Assembly: GCA_012522555.1 (NCBI GenBank)
Contig: JAAYKG010000101.1
Span: forward strand, 1 to 51,370
Source: Armatimonadota bacterium
Lineage (GTDB): Bacteria; Armatimonadota; UBA5829
Direction: 5' to 3'
Length of the DNA: 51,370 nt
The notes under the pieces are model-generated. The model saw only the letters and a program-made list of their open reading frames with translations, was not told the origin of the DNA and did no database searches. The position numbers and the translations under genes are program-made. This document shows, piece by piece, positions 32,750 to 41,874 of the stretch. The first letter of the stretch is position 1. Each line of letters opens with the position of its first letter.

Positions 32750-33012
32750 GCGAAAACCAAGGACAAGGCGAGGATCTTGTCGTCATATTCCGCGCTCCTG
32801 ATGAGATTACAGCCAACATTGTTTATGGGCTGCTCGTCAGCGAGGATATACCTGCGCTTCTGCAATCCCGGCAGGTGCCGTGGATGGACGGCGTCTTCAG
32901 AACCGGCGAGGGCTACTGGGGAGATATCGTTGTTCCCGCAGAATGTGCGATTAAAAGCAGAGAACTAATCCAGGCCTATCAGGAAAAACAACCGATAGAG
33001 CCTCAGGATTGA
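32746..33012 (+). CDS. DUF2007 family small protein
   Basis: 88-aa DUF2007 (putative signal-transducing) protein. The family pattern VIFRAPDEITANIVYGLL, then IPALLQS, and GDIVVPAECAIKSRELI is clear. It has an alpha/beta fold with no known catalytic residues, and its role is not established. Translationally coupled to the thioesterase; nfnA follows after 37 bp. Confidence 0.82.
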   Translation: MSENQGQGEDLVVIFRAPDEITANIVYGLLVSEDIPALLQSRQVPWMDGVFRTGEGYWGDIVVPAECAIKSRELIQAYQEKQPIEPQD

Positions 33013-33049
33013 TCTAAATAACATATAACGTCCCCTTGAGGAGGAGACA

Positions 33050-33940
33050 ATGTGTAGCAAAAACCACGGTGAGATGTGCAATCTTGCCGAACTGACCCCT
33101 GATTCCCTGAAAAATACGATAGTTCACAAAGAGAAGCTGTCACCGGTGTTGACGCTTTTCGAGATCCGTGCGCCTTTGATAGCAAACTCCGCCAAGGCAG
33201 GCCAGTTTGTGATAGTCTGGACCGGCGAACACGGCGAAAGGCTGCCGCTGACGGTCTCCGATTGGGATGCGGCTAACGGAACCATAACCTTGATCTTCCA
33301 AGAAGTGGGGCGTGGGACCATCGAGCTTGGCAGGTTTGAAGTTGGCGACGAGATCCCCAGCCTGGCAGGGCCGCTCGGCCAGCCCACGGAGATCAAGGAC
33401 TTCGGCACTGCCGTTGCGATCGGTGGCGGAGTGGGAACTGCCATCGCCAGGCCGGTTGCGAAAGCTCTGAAAGATGCAGGCAACGAGCTTATCACGATTG
33501 TTGGGGCCAGAGAGAAATCTCTGATCATTTTAGAAGATGAACTGCGATCGTTCTCAGATGAGCTTATCGTGACTACCGATGATGGCTCGTACGGACGAAA
33601 AGGGCTTGTCACTGAACCCCTTAAAGAGCTGCTCGATTCTCGAAAGATAGATTTCGTGGTTGCGATTGGCCCGCTGCCGATGATGCGTGCGGTTGCCGAC
33701 ACAACTAAGCCCTACGGCGTGAAAACCATCGTCAGCCTGGATGCGATTATGATCGACGGCACGGGTATGTGCGGAGGATGCAGGGTGACGGTTGGCGGCA
33801 AAACGAAATTCACCTGCGTTGATGGCCCTGATTTTGACGCTCATGAGGTCGATTGGAACGAACTCCGCGCACGCAAAGCGTTTTATTTTGAAGAAGAAAG
33901 CAAGGATAGACAGGCCACATTGGCCGGAGGTGACGAATAA
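33050..33940 (+). CDS. nfnA: NfnA: ferredoxin-NADP oxidoreductase alpha subunit
   Basis: 296-aa FAD/[2Fe-2S] protein of the dihydroorotate-dehydrogenase-electron-transfer type. The FAD part has RLPLTVSDWD, the nucleotide part has VAIGGGVGTAIARPVAKAL, and the cluster cysteines are in GTGMCGGCRVTVGGKTKFTC. With NfnB it makes the bifurcating enzyme that couples NADH and reduced ferredoxin to NADPH formation. The ATG has GAGGAG upstream; the stop overlaps the nfnB start by one base. Confidence 0.92.
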   Translation: MCSKNHGEMCNLAELTPDSLKNTIVHKEKLSPVLTLFEIRAPLIANSAKAGQFVIVWTGEHGERLPLTVSDWDAANGTITLIFQEVGRGTIELGRFEVGDEIPSLAGPLGQPTEIKDFGTAVAIGGGVGTAIARPVAKALKDAGNELITIVGAREKSLIILEDELRSFSDELIVTTDDGSYGRKGLVTEPLKELLDSRKIDFVVAIGPLPMMRAVADTTKPYGVKTIVSLDAIMIDGTGMCGGCRVTVGGKTKFTCVDGPDFDAHEVDWNELRARKAFYFEEESKDRQATLAGGDE

Positions 33941-35355
33941 TGGCCAGAGGTGGACCGCGCAACAAAATGCCGCAGCAGGACGCGGCGAAGCGAGTGAAAA
34001 ATTTCGACGAGGTCGCCTTGGGATACACCGAGGAGCAGGCCATTGATGAAGCCGAACGCTGTTTGAATTGCAAACACAAGCCCTGTGTAGCGGGCTGCCC
34101 TGTCAACATCGATATACCCGCGTTTATCGAGTTGATAAAGAGCAATGACTTTACCGGAGCCGCGGCTGAGATCAAAAAAACCAATTCTCTGCCCGCTATC
34201 TGCGGTCGAGTCTGCCCGCAGGAAGAGCAGTGCGAAAAGCTGTGCATATTGGCGAAAAAGGGCGAGTCGGTGGGTATCGGCAGGCTGGAGCGATTTGCCG
34301 CCGATTATGAAGCCGCGCATTCCACCGCGGAGGCAGCGGTCGAGCCGGAAAACCCCGGACTTGGGCAATATAACGTGGCTGTGGTTGGCTGCGGCCCCGC
34401 CGGGCTGACTGTAGCTGGGGACCTCGCAAAGAAAGGTTATTCCGTTACGATATTTGAGGCGCTTCACAAAACAGGCGGGGTGCTGCGCTACGGCATTCCA
34501 GAGTTCAGACTCCCTCGAAACATCCTCGATCGGGAGGTCAAATATGTTGAGTCGCTGGGTGTGAAGATCATCACCGATATCATCGTCGGGCGCACATTCA
34601 GAGTGGAGGATCTGCTCAGAAACGGCTTTGAAGCTGTCTTTGTGGGCAGCGGGGCGGGCGCTCCCAAGCTGATGGGAATTGAGGGAGAAAACCTCAGCGG
34701 GATCTACTCCGGCAACGAATGGCTGACCAGGATCAACCTGATGCGTGCGCACCGAGAGGAATATGCGACGCCGATCAAAATTCCCCAGAAGGCCTGCGTT
34801 ATCGGGGCCGGCAACACAGCAATGGACTGCGCTCGAACTGCTATGCGCATCGGTTCCAAGGAAGTCACCATCGTCTACCGAAGAAGCCGCAGCGAGATGC
34901 CTGCGCGCGCCGAAGAGATCGAAAACGCCGAGGAAGAGGGCGTCAAGCTGATGCTGCTCACCAACCCCAAGCGATTTATCGGGGACGAAAAAGGCGCAGT
35001 CAAAGCGATAGAATGCCTTCGGATGGAACTTGGAGAGCCGGACGACTCGGGCAGAAGACGACCGGTGGCCGTCAAAGATTCCGAATTTATCATACAAGCG
35101 GATACTGTCATAGTTGCGCTCGGCCAGAACCCCAACCCACTCATTCGATCTACTACTGAGGGACTCGAAACCCAGAGCTGGGGCGGGATCATCATCAATG
35201 AAGAGACCGGAATGACCTCGATTGCCGGCGTATTTGCCGGTGGAGACGCCGTGACAGGTGAGGCGACAGTTATCAGCGCGATGGGCGCCGGCAAAATCGC
35301 GGCGGAGGGAATAGATCAATATATTCGGGAGAAACACGACATAACGACCGAGTAA
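33940..35355 (+). CDS. nfnB: NfnB: NADPH-binding beta subunit (GltA-like)
   Basis: 471 aa. N-terminal iron-sulfur motifs are CLNCKHKPCVAGCPVNIDIP and CGRVCPQEEQCEKLC. An FAD loop (VAVVGCGPAGLTVAGDLAKK) and YGIPEFRLP follow, then a second nucleotide loop ACVIGAGNTAMDCARTA for NADPH and a C-terminal GVFAGGDAVTGEATVISAMG. It is annotated in many genomes as homotetrameric glutamate synthase; the fused pair with NfnA and the absence of a glutamine amidotransferase partner argue for the Nfn role. A terminator follows at 35371. Confidence 0.92.
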   Translation: MARGGPRNKMPQQDAAKRVKNFDEVALGYTEEQAIDEAERCLNCKHKPCVAGCPVNIDIPAFIELIKSNDFTGAAAEIKKTNSLPAICGRVCPQEEQCEKLCILAKKGESVGIGRLERFAADYEAAHSTAEAAVEPENPGLGQYNVAVVGCGPAGLTVAGDLAKKGYSVTIFEALHKTGGVLRYGIPEFRLPRNILDREVKYVESLGVKIITDIIVGRTFRVEDLLRNGFEAVFVGSGAGAPKLMGIEGENLSGIYSGNEWLTRINLMRAHREEYATPIKIPQKACVIGAGNTAMDCARTAMRIGSKEVTIVYRRSRSEMPARAEEIENAEEEGVKLMLLTNPKRFIGDEKGAVKAIECLRMELGEPDDSGRRRPVAVKDSEFIIQADTVIVALGQNPNPLIRSTTEGLETQSWGGIIINEETGMTSIAGVFAGGDAVTGEATVISAMGAGKIAAEGIDQYIREKHDITTE

Positions 35356-35370
35356 TAGCTAAATATGAAG

Positions 35371-35407
35371 AAGCCCGCCGTGAATTGCTCGCGACGGGCT
35401 TTTTTTT
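35371..35407. terminator. Bidirectional intrinsic terminator
   Basis: Stem AAGCCCG (35371-35377) with CGGGCTT (35395-35401), extended inward by imperfect pairing, followed on the plus strand by eight T. On the minus strand a CTTCTTCATATTT tract follows. It ends nfnAB and probably also the convergent 35422-38928 gene. Confidence 0.85.
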
Positions 35408-35421
35408 AAGTGGAAAATTGT

Positions 35422-38400
35422 CTACGGGCCATTCAAAGTATAACCGAAGCCCTCAATCGGAACTGCGCCTCCCCATCCGATGCCGCCTGGCGCGTTTTTG
35501 TCCACAAACTGGATGTTCACACCGGGTGCAGTAGATGAGCCGTTTTCGACTTTGATGAGCACGCTGTTGAGTCCGGGATAGAAATAGCAGTTTAGTGCCG
35601 CATCTTCTCCCTCTTGCAAGGGCCTGGCCGCCACAGGGGAAGTTTTATATATCTCCGTATTGCTGACGAAAACCTTGGCTGAATCGCTGCTGCCGATGCG
35701 CATACCCACATCTCCCCAAATCGGCGAATACACCCACAAATGAACATAAAATGTGCAGTTTGTGTGGTTCGCCGGGAACAGTTCCGCAAAGTTTACGCTA
35801 TCGCCGATCGGTTGGCTTCTGATCCACACGTGCGATCCAACCGCCTGCCCGAGCTGCGGGGCCATATACTCAATAGATGTCTCGTCATAATAGCCGGTGG
35901 CTCCATATATAAAGTCGTGGTCCAGGCGATACGCCCGCGATACCGAGTTTGCGTCGGAAAACGGCCCCAGCACCAGAAAATCTCTGGGATATTTATAAGC
36001 GCCCGGTAACGGGATCGGCTGATATGATCCCTCGCCGTATTGCCAATCGACCCGCTCGTTTCTCATCAACAATACCGGCCCGGACGCGTCTTTGGAGACG
36101 ATTCCGCGCACCCTCACAACTCGACCTGTCTCTGGTTTTTCAACTGAGCCGCAATATACCTTCAGCGGGTCCCGCGATCCATCGCTTATGGTGAAGCTGT
36201 TCGCGTCGACTTCGCCGACTTTACCCCAGGTTTTTATGAACAATCCACCAGCCAGGTCGGAACGGGCGTCGGTATTGCCCATCCCGATTGCATCGATCGG
36301 CCTCGCGCTGGAGTCGACAGCTTTGCGCTCGAATCTATTTGCTTCCACAAACCGTTCGCCGTGTGCCGTCGTCGCCATGCGGCCCTGTATAATTACTCGA
36401 TCCCCTGCACCAATATTGTGAGTCATAATATCAGGCAGTTTCACGCGCAGCCCGGAGGATCGATCAGGCTGCTCTATAAATGCCGTGTGCGTTGGAATGC
36501 CGCCGCCTGCAATACCGGTAACCTGTGCGCCTTCAAACGCGACATCCGCCCCATCGGTTTTTGCCTTCGCCTCTGATATCTTATTCACCAAACCCTGCAG
36601 GCCGGCGTCCCCAGGCTCCCCCGGTTTCAGCTCGCGCAGTGTATTTGATGGCGCTATCTCATCGAGGATGCCATAAATGTCAATGGATTGGTTGACCGCC
36701 GGACATGTGACGCCAGTCGTCGCAATCGTATCCATACCGATTCTGAACTCAACAGGTGTGAAATCGGATGTGGTTTTTGGGACGTACACATAAAACTCTT
36801 CGTCGTTGCCTACCCTCGTGACGGTCATGTTTTTCATGACATAATAGCCGCCGATGAGGTTGCCATACAAAGATGATCGAGCTATGTTCGTGGCGTCGCG
36901 AGGCGCAGGAAGCTCACAGCCGGACGCTAATATTGTCGGTGTCGAGGTCGGGGTGACGATCCCCTGTCTGTAGTTGAGCGGCACATCATAATTTCCGACT
37001 ACAACCACCTTATCACCTTTCTTACATTCTGAGCCACTCGAAAACACATTGATCTTGACGCCCTGCTGTGTATTGTAATTAAGCGTCCCCAGCATATCGG
37101 TGATAAAATAGTAGCCGTCATAGCCATTTTGAGCCGGATTCACTGTATTGTCGGCCGCCTGCCGCAACACCGTGCCCATAACACAAACGGACCTGCCGCC
37201 GGATCGATATACCCGCACATCCCAATCATAAGTCACCTGGGTTACAGCCAGCGGCCACACTCGACCATTGGCAGTGGTCGAGCCGTCCGTTGCATCCACG
37301 ATCTTCGGCCAATCGCAGTTTCCCGAATTGGCTGGCCAATCCGAGCGAAGGTTATATTCGGTCGGCAGGGTGTTGTTATAGATATTGAGCTTCGGAGTGA
37401 CCGTATATCCCGTGTCCGGCATTACGTCGATAGCATACATCCCATTCGAGTTTGTAATTGCTTCTTTATAGTAACCGTTTTTGCTTGCTCGAATAGTGAC
37501 CCCGGCCGCCGGTTTGCCGGTAATTCCCTCTGTGACAACCCCACTGATTACCGGGTTATCGCCTTTTACAATGGTGTTGCGTCCTATCCGAATCTCGACG
37601 GTATTCTCCCCTGTAGGCTCCGCATATAGCCCGAAAACCGAGCCTTTCCCAGTTGCGCTGCCATCCGTACCTGCCACGGCCAGGTTCGATTCCCCATCCA
37701 CAACGATAAACCGCGGCGACTGAGTCTGCTGCAACACGGTATCCCATTTATACTTCTTCAGATCTTGCGAAGATGGCGTAATAGTCATGGCCTGCGACTT
37801 CGGAAACTTATAAAACGGCCACTTTTCGGATTCTCTTATGAATGCAGTCGGCCGACAAAGCCACATTGTATTGTCGTCGATGCTTATGCCGACCCCCATA
37901 GATTGCGTCAGGTTGGGGTTTATCGCCACGATGCTTTTTGTGGCGTAGTCCCATTTTTGCAGTTCGCCTTCAGGGGATGGCGGGGTTCGATACGCCGCCG
38001 CGTATGTCGCTCCTTGGCTGTCTATGGCCAATTGCATCGGCAGAGCCGCACCCGATTGCGTGGAACCAATAGTGAAGATCAGGGGAGGATCACCTTCGCC
38101 GGTTCCCAACTTCACCACTCCGCCCTCTTGATAGGTGAATGCCAGCTTCAGCGCCGCACCGGAAGCATAGCTGCAGGCGAGATACCGATGAAACATGGCG
38201 CCGCCCGGCAAGCTGGTGAGCTTACTGCCAGGGACCCACGCGCCGGCTTCAAATTCATATTGCCAGACCCCCGGATCCGACCTGTCGGAAACATACACAT
38301 GATCGTCGCCATCCACACTCAGCGCATAAGGAGCGCTGGCGCCGAAGCCTTCCACGGGTTCTTGTAATGGAGATATTTCCGTGCCGTCCGGATTGAATTC

Positions 38401-38928
38401 ATGAACCGCCTTGGAGTGACCGCCGGCGGTATAATTTCCAACATAAACCCTGCCATAAAAGGGGCTGTTCGGATTCACGTTCATCGCGATACCGTAGATA
38501 CGCCAGTCGGTGCTATCGGAGCCATCGGGTGAGCAGCTCTCCCACAGAGGCTTCAGTTTCGAGCCTGTAGTGGTCATATCGCTTACAACACTCGCTTTTA
38601 CTTTGTAACTGCCTGCAGGCGCGAGCAAGCCGCCATCGGTGCTGCCATCCCACACAACTACCTCTGAGTGAAATCCTTTGGATGCGTCATCGCCGGTCAA
38701 CGCGGGGAATGTATAGACAGTTTGTTTTGTCGCGGCGTCGATTATCTCGATGGTGACGCTTTCGGCGTCCCCGCTAAGCCAATAGCTGACAGGCGCCGGT
38801 ACAGTTGTGCCGCCATCGAGCTGATACGCGGCGACCCCCGCCCAGGCAGAATTATGGCAGGCAAGCATCGAGACACACAGCAAAAGAATGTATATGTGCA
38901 GAATATTCGATTGCGTGTGTTTCTTCAT
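35422..38928 (-). CDS. Large secreted protein: beta-propeller, carboxypeptidase-regulatory-like and OB-fold domains
   Basis: 1168 aa with a signal peptide (hydrophobic core about 11-28, likely cut after WAG). A FlgD/Ig-like domain follows (about 32-115; WDGSTDGGLLAPAGSYKVKA), then a propeller-like region (about 130-450; NHL-type blocks such as GDDHVYVSDRSDPGVWQYE), a carboxypeptidase-regulatory-like domain (about 463-515; ISGVVTEGITGKPAAGVTIR), and at least three OB-fold-like repeats (for example GDRVIIQGRMATTAHGERFVE, and GRVVRVRGIVSKDASGPVLL). No sorting signal is seen at the C-terminus. It is probably a surface or extracellular binding protein; function unknown. A structured leader lies upstream at 38953-39031. 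Confidence 0.78.
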   Translation of the reverse strand: MKKHTQSNILHIYILLLCVSMLACHNSAWAGVAAYQLDGGTTVPAPVSYWLSGDAESVTIEIIDAATKQTVYTFPALTGDDASKGFHSEVVVWDGSTDGGLLAPAGSYKVKASVVSDMTTTGSKLKPLWESCSPDGSDSTDWRIYGIAMNVNPNSPFYGRVYVGNYTAGGHSKAVHEFNPDGTEISPLQEPVEGFGASAPYALSVDGDDHVYVSDRSDPGVWQYEFEAGAWVPGSKLTSLPGGAMFHRYLACSYASGAALKLAFTYQEGGVVKLGTGEGDPPLIFTIGSTQSGAALPMQLAIDSQGATYAAAYRTPPSPEGELQKWDYATKSIVAINPNLTQSMGVGISIDDNTMWLCRPTAFIRESEKWPFYKFPKSQAMTITPSSQDLKKYKWDTVLQQTQSPRFIVVDGESNLAVAGTDGSATGKGSVFGLYAEPTGENTVEIRIGRNTIVKGDNPVISGVVTEGITGKPAAGVTIRASKNGYYKEAITNSNGMYAIDVMPDTGYTVTPKLNIYNNTLPTEYNLRSDWPANSGNCDWPKIVDATDGSTTANGRVWPLAVTQVTYDWDVRVYRSGGRSVCVMGTVLRQAADNTVNPAQNGYDGYYFITDMLGTLNYNTQQGVKINVFSSGSECKKGDKVVVVGNYDVPLNYRQGIVTPTSTPTILASGCELPAPRDATNIARSSLYGNLIGGYYVMKNMTVTRVGNDEEFYVYVPKTTSDFTPVEFRIGMDTIATTGVTCPAVNQSIDIYGILDEIAPSNTLRELKPGEPGDAGLQGLVNKISEAKAKTDGADVAFEGAQVTGIAGGGIPTHTAFIEQPDRSSGLRVKLPDIMTHNIGAGDRVIIQGRMATTAHGERFVEANRFERKAVDSSARPIDAIGMGNTDARSDLAGGLFIKTWGKVGEVDANSFTISDGSRDPLKVYCGSVEKPETGRVVRVRGIVSKDASGPVLLMRNERVDWQYGEGSYQPIPLPGAYKYPRDFLVLGPFSDANSVSRAYRLDHDFIYGATGYYDETSIEYMAPQLGQAVGSHVWIRSQPIGDSVNFAELFPANHTNCTFYVHLWVYSPIWGDVGMRIGSSDSAKVFVSNTEIYKTSPVAARPLQEGEDAALNCYFYPGLNSVLIKVENGSSTAPGVNIQFVDKNAPGGIGWGGAVPIEGFGYTLNGP

Positions 38929-38952
38929 TGCTGTGCGCTCACATACATCATT

Positions 38953-39031
38953 GGCCCGACGCGATTAATGCGACGGGCCACATTTCCGTTGTCGAGAGTT
39001 TTCGATCACGGCGACACCGGCCTTGTCGTCC
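38953..39031 (-). promoter_or_regulatory. Structured 5' leader with three consecutive hairpins
   Basis: Hairpin 1: GGCCCG-A-CGC with GCG-A-CGGGCC (38953-38979). Hairpin 2: CCGT..TCGA with TCGA..ACGG around a GAGTTT loop (about 38985-39010). Hairpin 3: GGCGACA (39010-39016) with TGTCGTCC (39024-39031) and one bulge. They are upstream of the 1168-aa gene on the minus strand, 24 bp from its ATG. No U tract marks them as a terminator. Purpose unknown. Confidence 0.45.
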
Positions 39032-39203
39032 GCTAGCCAAATAGCCGTTATTTAAGATGTAACATGCCACACGATGGCTGTCAACCCGTACAAATACCAG
39101 CGATACTATGCACCTTTTATATTATCGGCACAAGCGGTCGCATCTCGAGCATTTTTGGCTGCTATTGTGACAACGCATGAGTTCCTGGTGACCCGAAGGT
39201 TGT

Positions 39204-39911
39204 TCAAGCGTTCTCATATCTCTTTTGGACGTCTGGCCAGTTCGCCAGGTTCCACCAGGCTTCGATCCAATCCGCTCTGCGGTTCTGATATTTAAGATAA
39301 TACGCGTGCTCCCAAACGTCCAGCACCAGCAGCGGTTCGATGCCCGGGATCACCAGTTTCTGATGATTCTCGACCTGCAGGATATAGAGCTTTTTCGTAT
39401 CAGGCATCCAGCCCAGCATCACCCAACCACTGCCCTCGACTGCGGCTGCGGCTGCCGAAAACTGCTTTTTGAAGTTGTCGAAGCTGCCGAAGTCAGCATC
39501 AATCTGCGTTTTCAATGCGCCGCTCGGTTCTCCTCCAGCGCCAGGGGCCATGTTCTGCCAAAACAATGTGTGCATAAGATTACCGGCTCCGTGAAACGCA
39601 AGCTGCTTCTCCCAGTGTTGAATCTGTGCATAGTCGCCGCTGTTTCGAAGCTGCTCCAGCATCTCTTCCGCTTTGTTCTGGCCGGCGACATAAGCCGCAT
39701 GATGTTTGTCGTGATGGAGTCGGACTGTCTGCTCATCGTAGTGCGGTTCCAGAGCGTTGTAAGCGTACGGCAGTGGTGGTAATTCGTGTTTCATTATTTT
39801 TCCTCCGTTGTTTTTGTTTGCCGGGCTATCGGACTGCGCCCAGGCGTAAGGAATTGCACTGAGAACAATAGTCGTCCCAGCAGCATATTTCAAGAACTCT
39901 CTTCGGTCCAC
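39204..39911 (-). CDS. sodA: Fe/Mn superoxide dismutase with Tat signal and internal start
   Basis: 235-aa form. The N-terminus DRREFLKYAAGTTIVLSAIP is a Tat-type signal (twin arginine at 3-4), cut near AWAQ. The SOD domain begins at Met40 (KHELPPLPYAY). Metal ligands are seen in LEPHYDEQTVRLHHDKHH (His), NLMHTLFW (His) and VLDVWEHAYY (Asp and His). Two starts look real: GTG at 39909-39911 with AGGAGGT upstream, and ATG at 39792-39794 with GGAGGA six bases upstream. The long form would be exported folded, the short form would stay in the cytoplasm. A stable hairpin abuts the upstream ribosome-binding site. Confidence 0.88.
   Translation of the reverse strand: MDRREFLKYAAGTTIVLSAIPYAWAQSDSPANKNNGGKIMKHELPPLPYAYNALEPHYDEQTVRLHHDKHHAAYVAGQNKAEEMLEQLRNSGDYAQIQHWEKQLAFHGAGNLMHTLFWQNMAPGAGGEPSGALKTQIDADFGSFDNFKKQFSAAAAAVEGSGWVMLGWMPDTKKLYILQVENHQKLVIPGIEPLLVLDVWEHAYYLKYQNRRADWIEAWWNLANWPDVQKRYENA
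39792..39806 (-). promoter_or_regulatory. Internal ribosome-binding site and second start of sodA
   Basis: On the minus strand, GGAGGA (39801-39806) with 6 nt before ATG (39792-39794), in frame, exactly at the start of the conserved SOD domain. The codons forming it encode a Gly-Gly-Lys-Ile linker with no structural need. Confidence 0.65.
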
Positions 39912-39925
39912 GTGCAGACCTCCTG

Positions 39926-39950
39926 CGCGGGCAACTCACACCAGCCCGCG
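39926..39950 (-). promoter_or_regulatory. Hairpin beside the upstream sodA ribosome-binding site
   Basis: Perfect 7-bp GC stem, CGCGGGC (39926-39932) with GCCCGCG (39944-39950), one base from the Shine-Dalgarno AGGAGGTC complement at 39917-39924. In the message it could limit or tune access to the first start codon. Confidence 0.5.
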
Positions 39951-40135
39951 TGAAGTCATTCTTACCCCAAAACAACCAAGCTCAACCGCAAGAATATCAG
40001 CGATTGAATATTTCAAAAATATACATCAACCAGTTTAGCCATTCGTCATTTTTACCTGAATAGTAATCTATGCAGGACAAAACCGGCTGGTTCGAGAAAG
40101 AAAATTATACCCGAAATTGCAGCGCGGAGAGAAAC

Positions 40136-40510
40136 ATGGGCAACAAGATTCGTATCACAGCAGGCGATGTCAGCATGACAGCCGAATTAAATCAAAGTGC
40201 GTGCGCAAAGAAAATATGGGACGCGCTCCCTATTAGCGCGAGGGCCAGCACGTGGGGTGATGAGATATATTTCGGCATTCCAGTCTCTTGCGGGGCCGAA
40301 AATCCGCAGGAAACTGTGGAGATGGGGGATCTGGCGTATTGGCTTGAGGGCAGTTGTTTTTGTATTTTCTTCGGCCCGACGCCGATGAGTCGTGGCGACG
40401 AAATTCGTCCGGCAAGCGCCGTGGAGGTTTTCGGCAGAATAGAAGGGGACGCAAAGCAATTCAAAAAGGTCGCGAGCGGAACAAAGGTGCTCATAGAGCG
40501 AGCACAGTAG
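40136..40510 (+). CDS. Cyclophilin-like fold protein
   Basis: About 124 aa, a member of the cyclophilin-like (formerly DUF369) group. Typical blocks are IRITAGDVSMTAELNQSACA, YFGIPVSCGAENPQETVEMG and FFGPTPMSRGDEIRPAS. It lacks the usual active-site signature of peptidyl-prolyl isomerases, and the role is not established. The ATG at 40136 is chosen for the GGAGA upstream and the start of family similarity; a further ATG at 40070 is in frame but has neither. Confidence 0.8.
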   Translation: MGNKIRITAGDVSMTAELNQSACAKKIWDALPISARASTWGDEIYFGIPVSCGAENPQETVEMGDLAYWLEGSCFCIFFGPTPMSRGDEIRPASAVEVFGRIEGDAKQFKKVASGTKVLIERAQ

Positions 40511-40572
40511 GACCGAATCAGTCTACATAAACGGATGGATGCTAACGCAACAAGCGAGCAGGAAGGTCTATT

Positions 40573-41865
40573 ATGAAGGCAAGCATAGCAAAATGTGTAG
40601 TGACACCACCGGCTGGGGTCGATTTGACCGGTTACATTGGGCGACCGGGAGCATCTACAAAGGCTCATGATGATCTTTTCGTTACCGTGCTTGTTCTCGA
40701 TGACGGCATAGAGAGAGTCGGGATCATATCAATAGACATACTTGGCACGGATTTGAAACAGGATGCCGAACTGCGCAAGGGGATATCCAAGGCCACCGAC
40801 ATCAAACCCGAAAATTTGCTGATCGCGTCTTCTCACACCCACGCAGGCCCTGCGATTGGGATACTGCGTGGATGCGGGGAGCCGGATGACGCTTATGTGC
40901 GCAAACTCTGGTCGCTAATTATTGAAACGGCGAAATCGGCGTGCGAAAACCTCACCGATGCCCGCCTTTCTTATGTTCAGGCCGAATCGGAGCTTGCGTT
41001 GAATCGCAGGGGGTGGGTGATCGATTCGGGCAAGCAGCAAAGTGAGCCCTCCGGGGTCATCACTGACCCGCAAATCAGTGCGCTACTGATCGAAATAGAT
41101 GGTCGAGAGCCTGTGCTGCTATATAATTATGCCTGCCACGGTGTTGTTATGGGTGGGGAAAACGTCGAAATAAGCGCGGACTGGATCGGCGCCGCCAGGG
41201 ATACACTGGAATCGAGCGGGTCGGTCGGAGTGTCCATGTTCCTGCAGGGCTGCTGCGGCAACATCAATCCCAGATGGCGAGGGACGTTCGACGAAGTGCT
41301 TCGAGCCGGCAAATCCGTAGCGGATCCACTACTCGCAGCGCTGCCCGGCGCACGACCGCTGGAAGATCCAAAAATCAAAGTCCGGTGGAAATTCATAGAT
41401 CTGCCTTATATGCCGCTTCCCGACCAGGAGTCGCTGGAGCAGGAGATCAGCTTCCGTCGCAGTGAGTCCGCCAAAGCTCGCGCCGAAGGGCAAAGCGTGA
41501 TATGCAACGCTCATGAGCAGATGGCCAACTGGGCGCAGGATGCCATAAAAGTTTTGAACGAAGGCGGACCCAAATCCGTGCAGATAGGCTTGCAGGCGAT
41601 CGCAATTGATGGGGTTGTGTTGACGACTCTGCCGGGTGAGGCGTTCTGCGAATACGGCCTTTGGTTCCGCGAGATGACCAAGGCAAAAGTTATCCCCGTA
41701 GGATATGCCAACGGCAATATCGGTTATATTCCCACCGCAGAGGCATACAACGAGGGCGGTTACGAAGTCACCGATGCGGTCAAATATTATGGCGTGCAAA
41801 TGATCGGGCCGGAGTCCGAGAAAATTATCGTGGATGCCACACGAGACATGTTGCAAGGGCTATAG
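40573..41865 (+). CDS. Neutral/alkaline ceramidase-like N-terminal domain protein
   Basis: 430 aa. The N-terminal ceramidase-type domain shows VTPPAGVDLTGY near the start, SSHTHAGPAIG (zinc-binding histidines) near 91-101, NYACHGVVMGGENVEISADWIG, and CGNINPRWRG. It has no signal peptide and lacks the C-terminal Ig domain of true neutral ceramidases. In this group the substrate is often not ceramide. AGGAAGG lies 7-12 bases before the ATG. It is followed by the URO-D-like gene after 9 bp. Confidence 0.85.
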   Translation: MKASIAKCVVTPPAGVDLTGYIGRPGASTKAHDDLFVTVLVLDDGIERVGIISIDILGTDLKQDAELRKGISKATDIKPENLLIASSHTHAGPAIGILRGCGEPDDAYVRKLWSLIIETAKSACENLTDARLSYVQAESELALNRRGWVIDSGKQQSEPSGVITDPQISALLIEIDGREPVLLYNYACHGVVMGGENVEISADWIGAARDTLESSGSVGVSMFLQGCCGNINPRWRGTFDEVLRAGKSVADPLLAALPGARPLEDPKIKVRWKFIDLPYMPLPDQESLEQEISFRRSESAKARAEGQSVICNAHEQMANWAQDAIKVLNEGGPKSVQIGLQAIAIDGVVLTTLPGEAFCEYGLWFREMTKAKVIPVGYANGNIGYIPTAEAYNEGGYEVTDAVKYYGVQMIGPESEKIIVDATRDMLQGL

Positions 41866-41874
41866 ATTGGAATA

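Noticed and set aside
33940-35355. Glutamate synthase small subunit
   Set aside because: It directly follows an NfnA-type gene and there is no large glutamate synthase subunit in the window, so the Nfn role is preferred.
38929-39090. c-di-GMP-I riboswitch in the leader of the large secreted protein
   Set aside because: Three hairpins are present but the conserved GNRA tetraloop/receptor and flanking CACGCACAG-type bases are absent.
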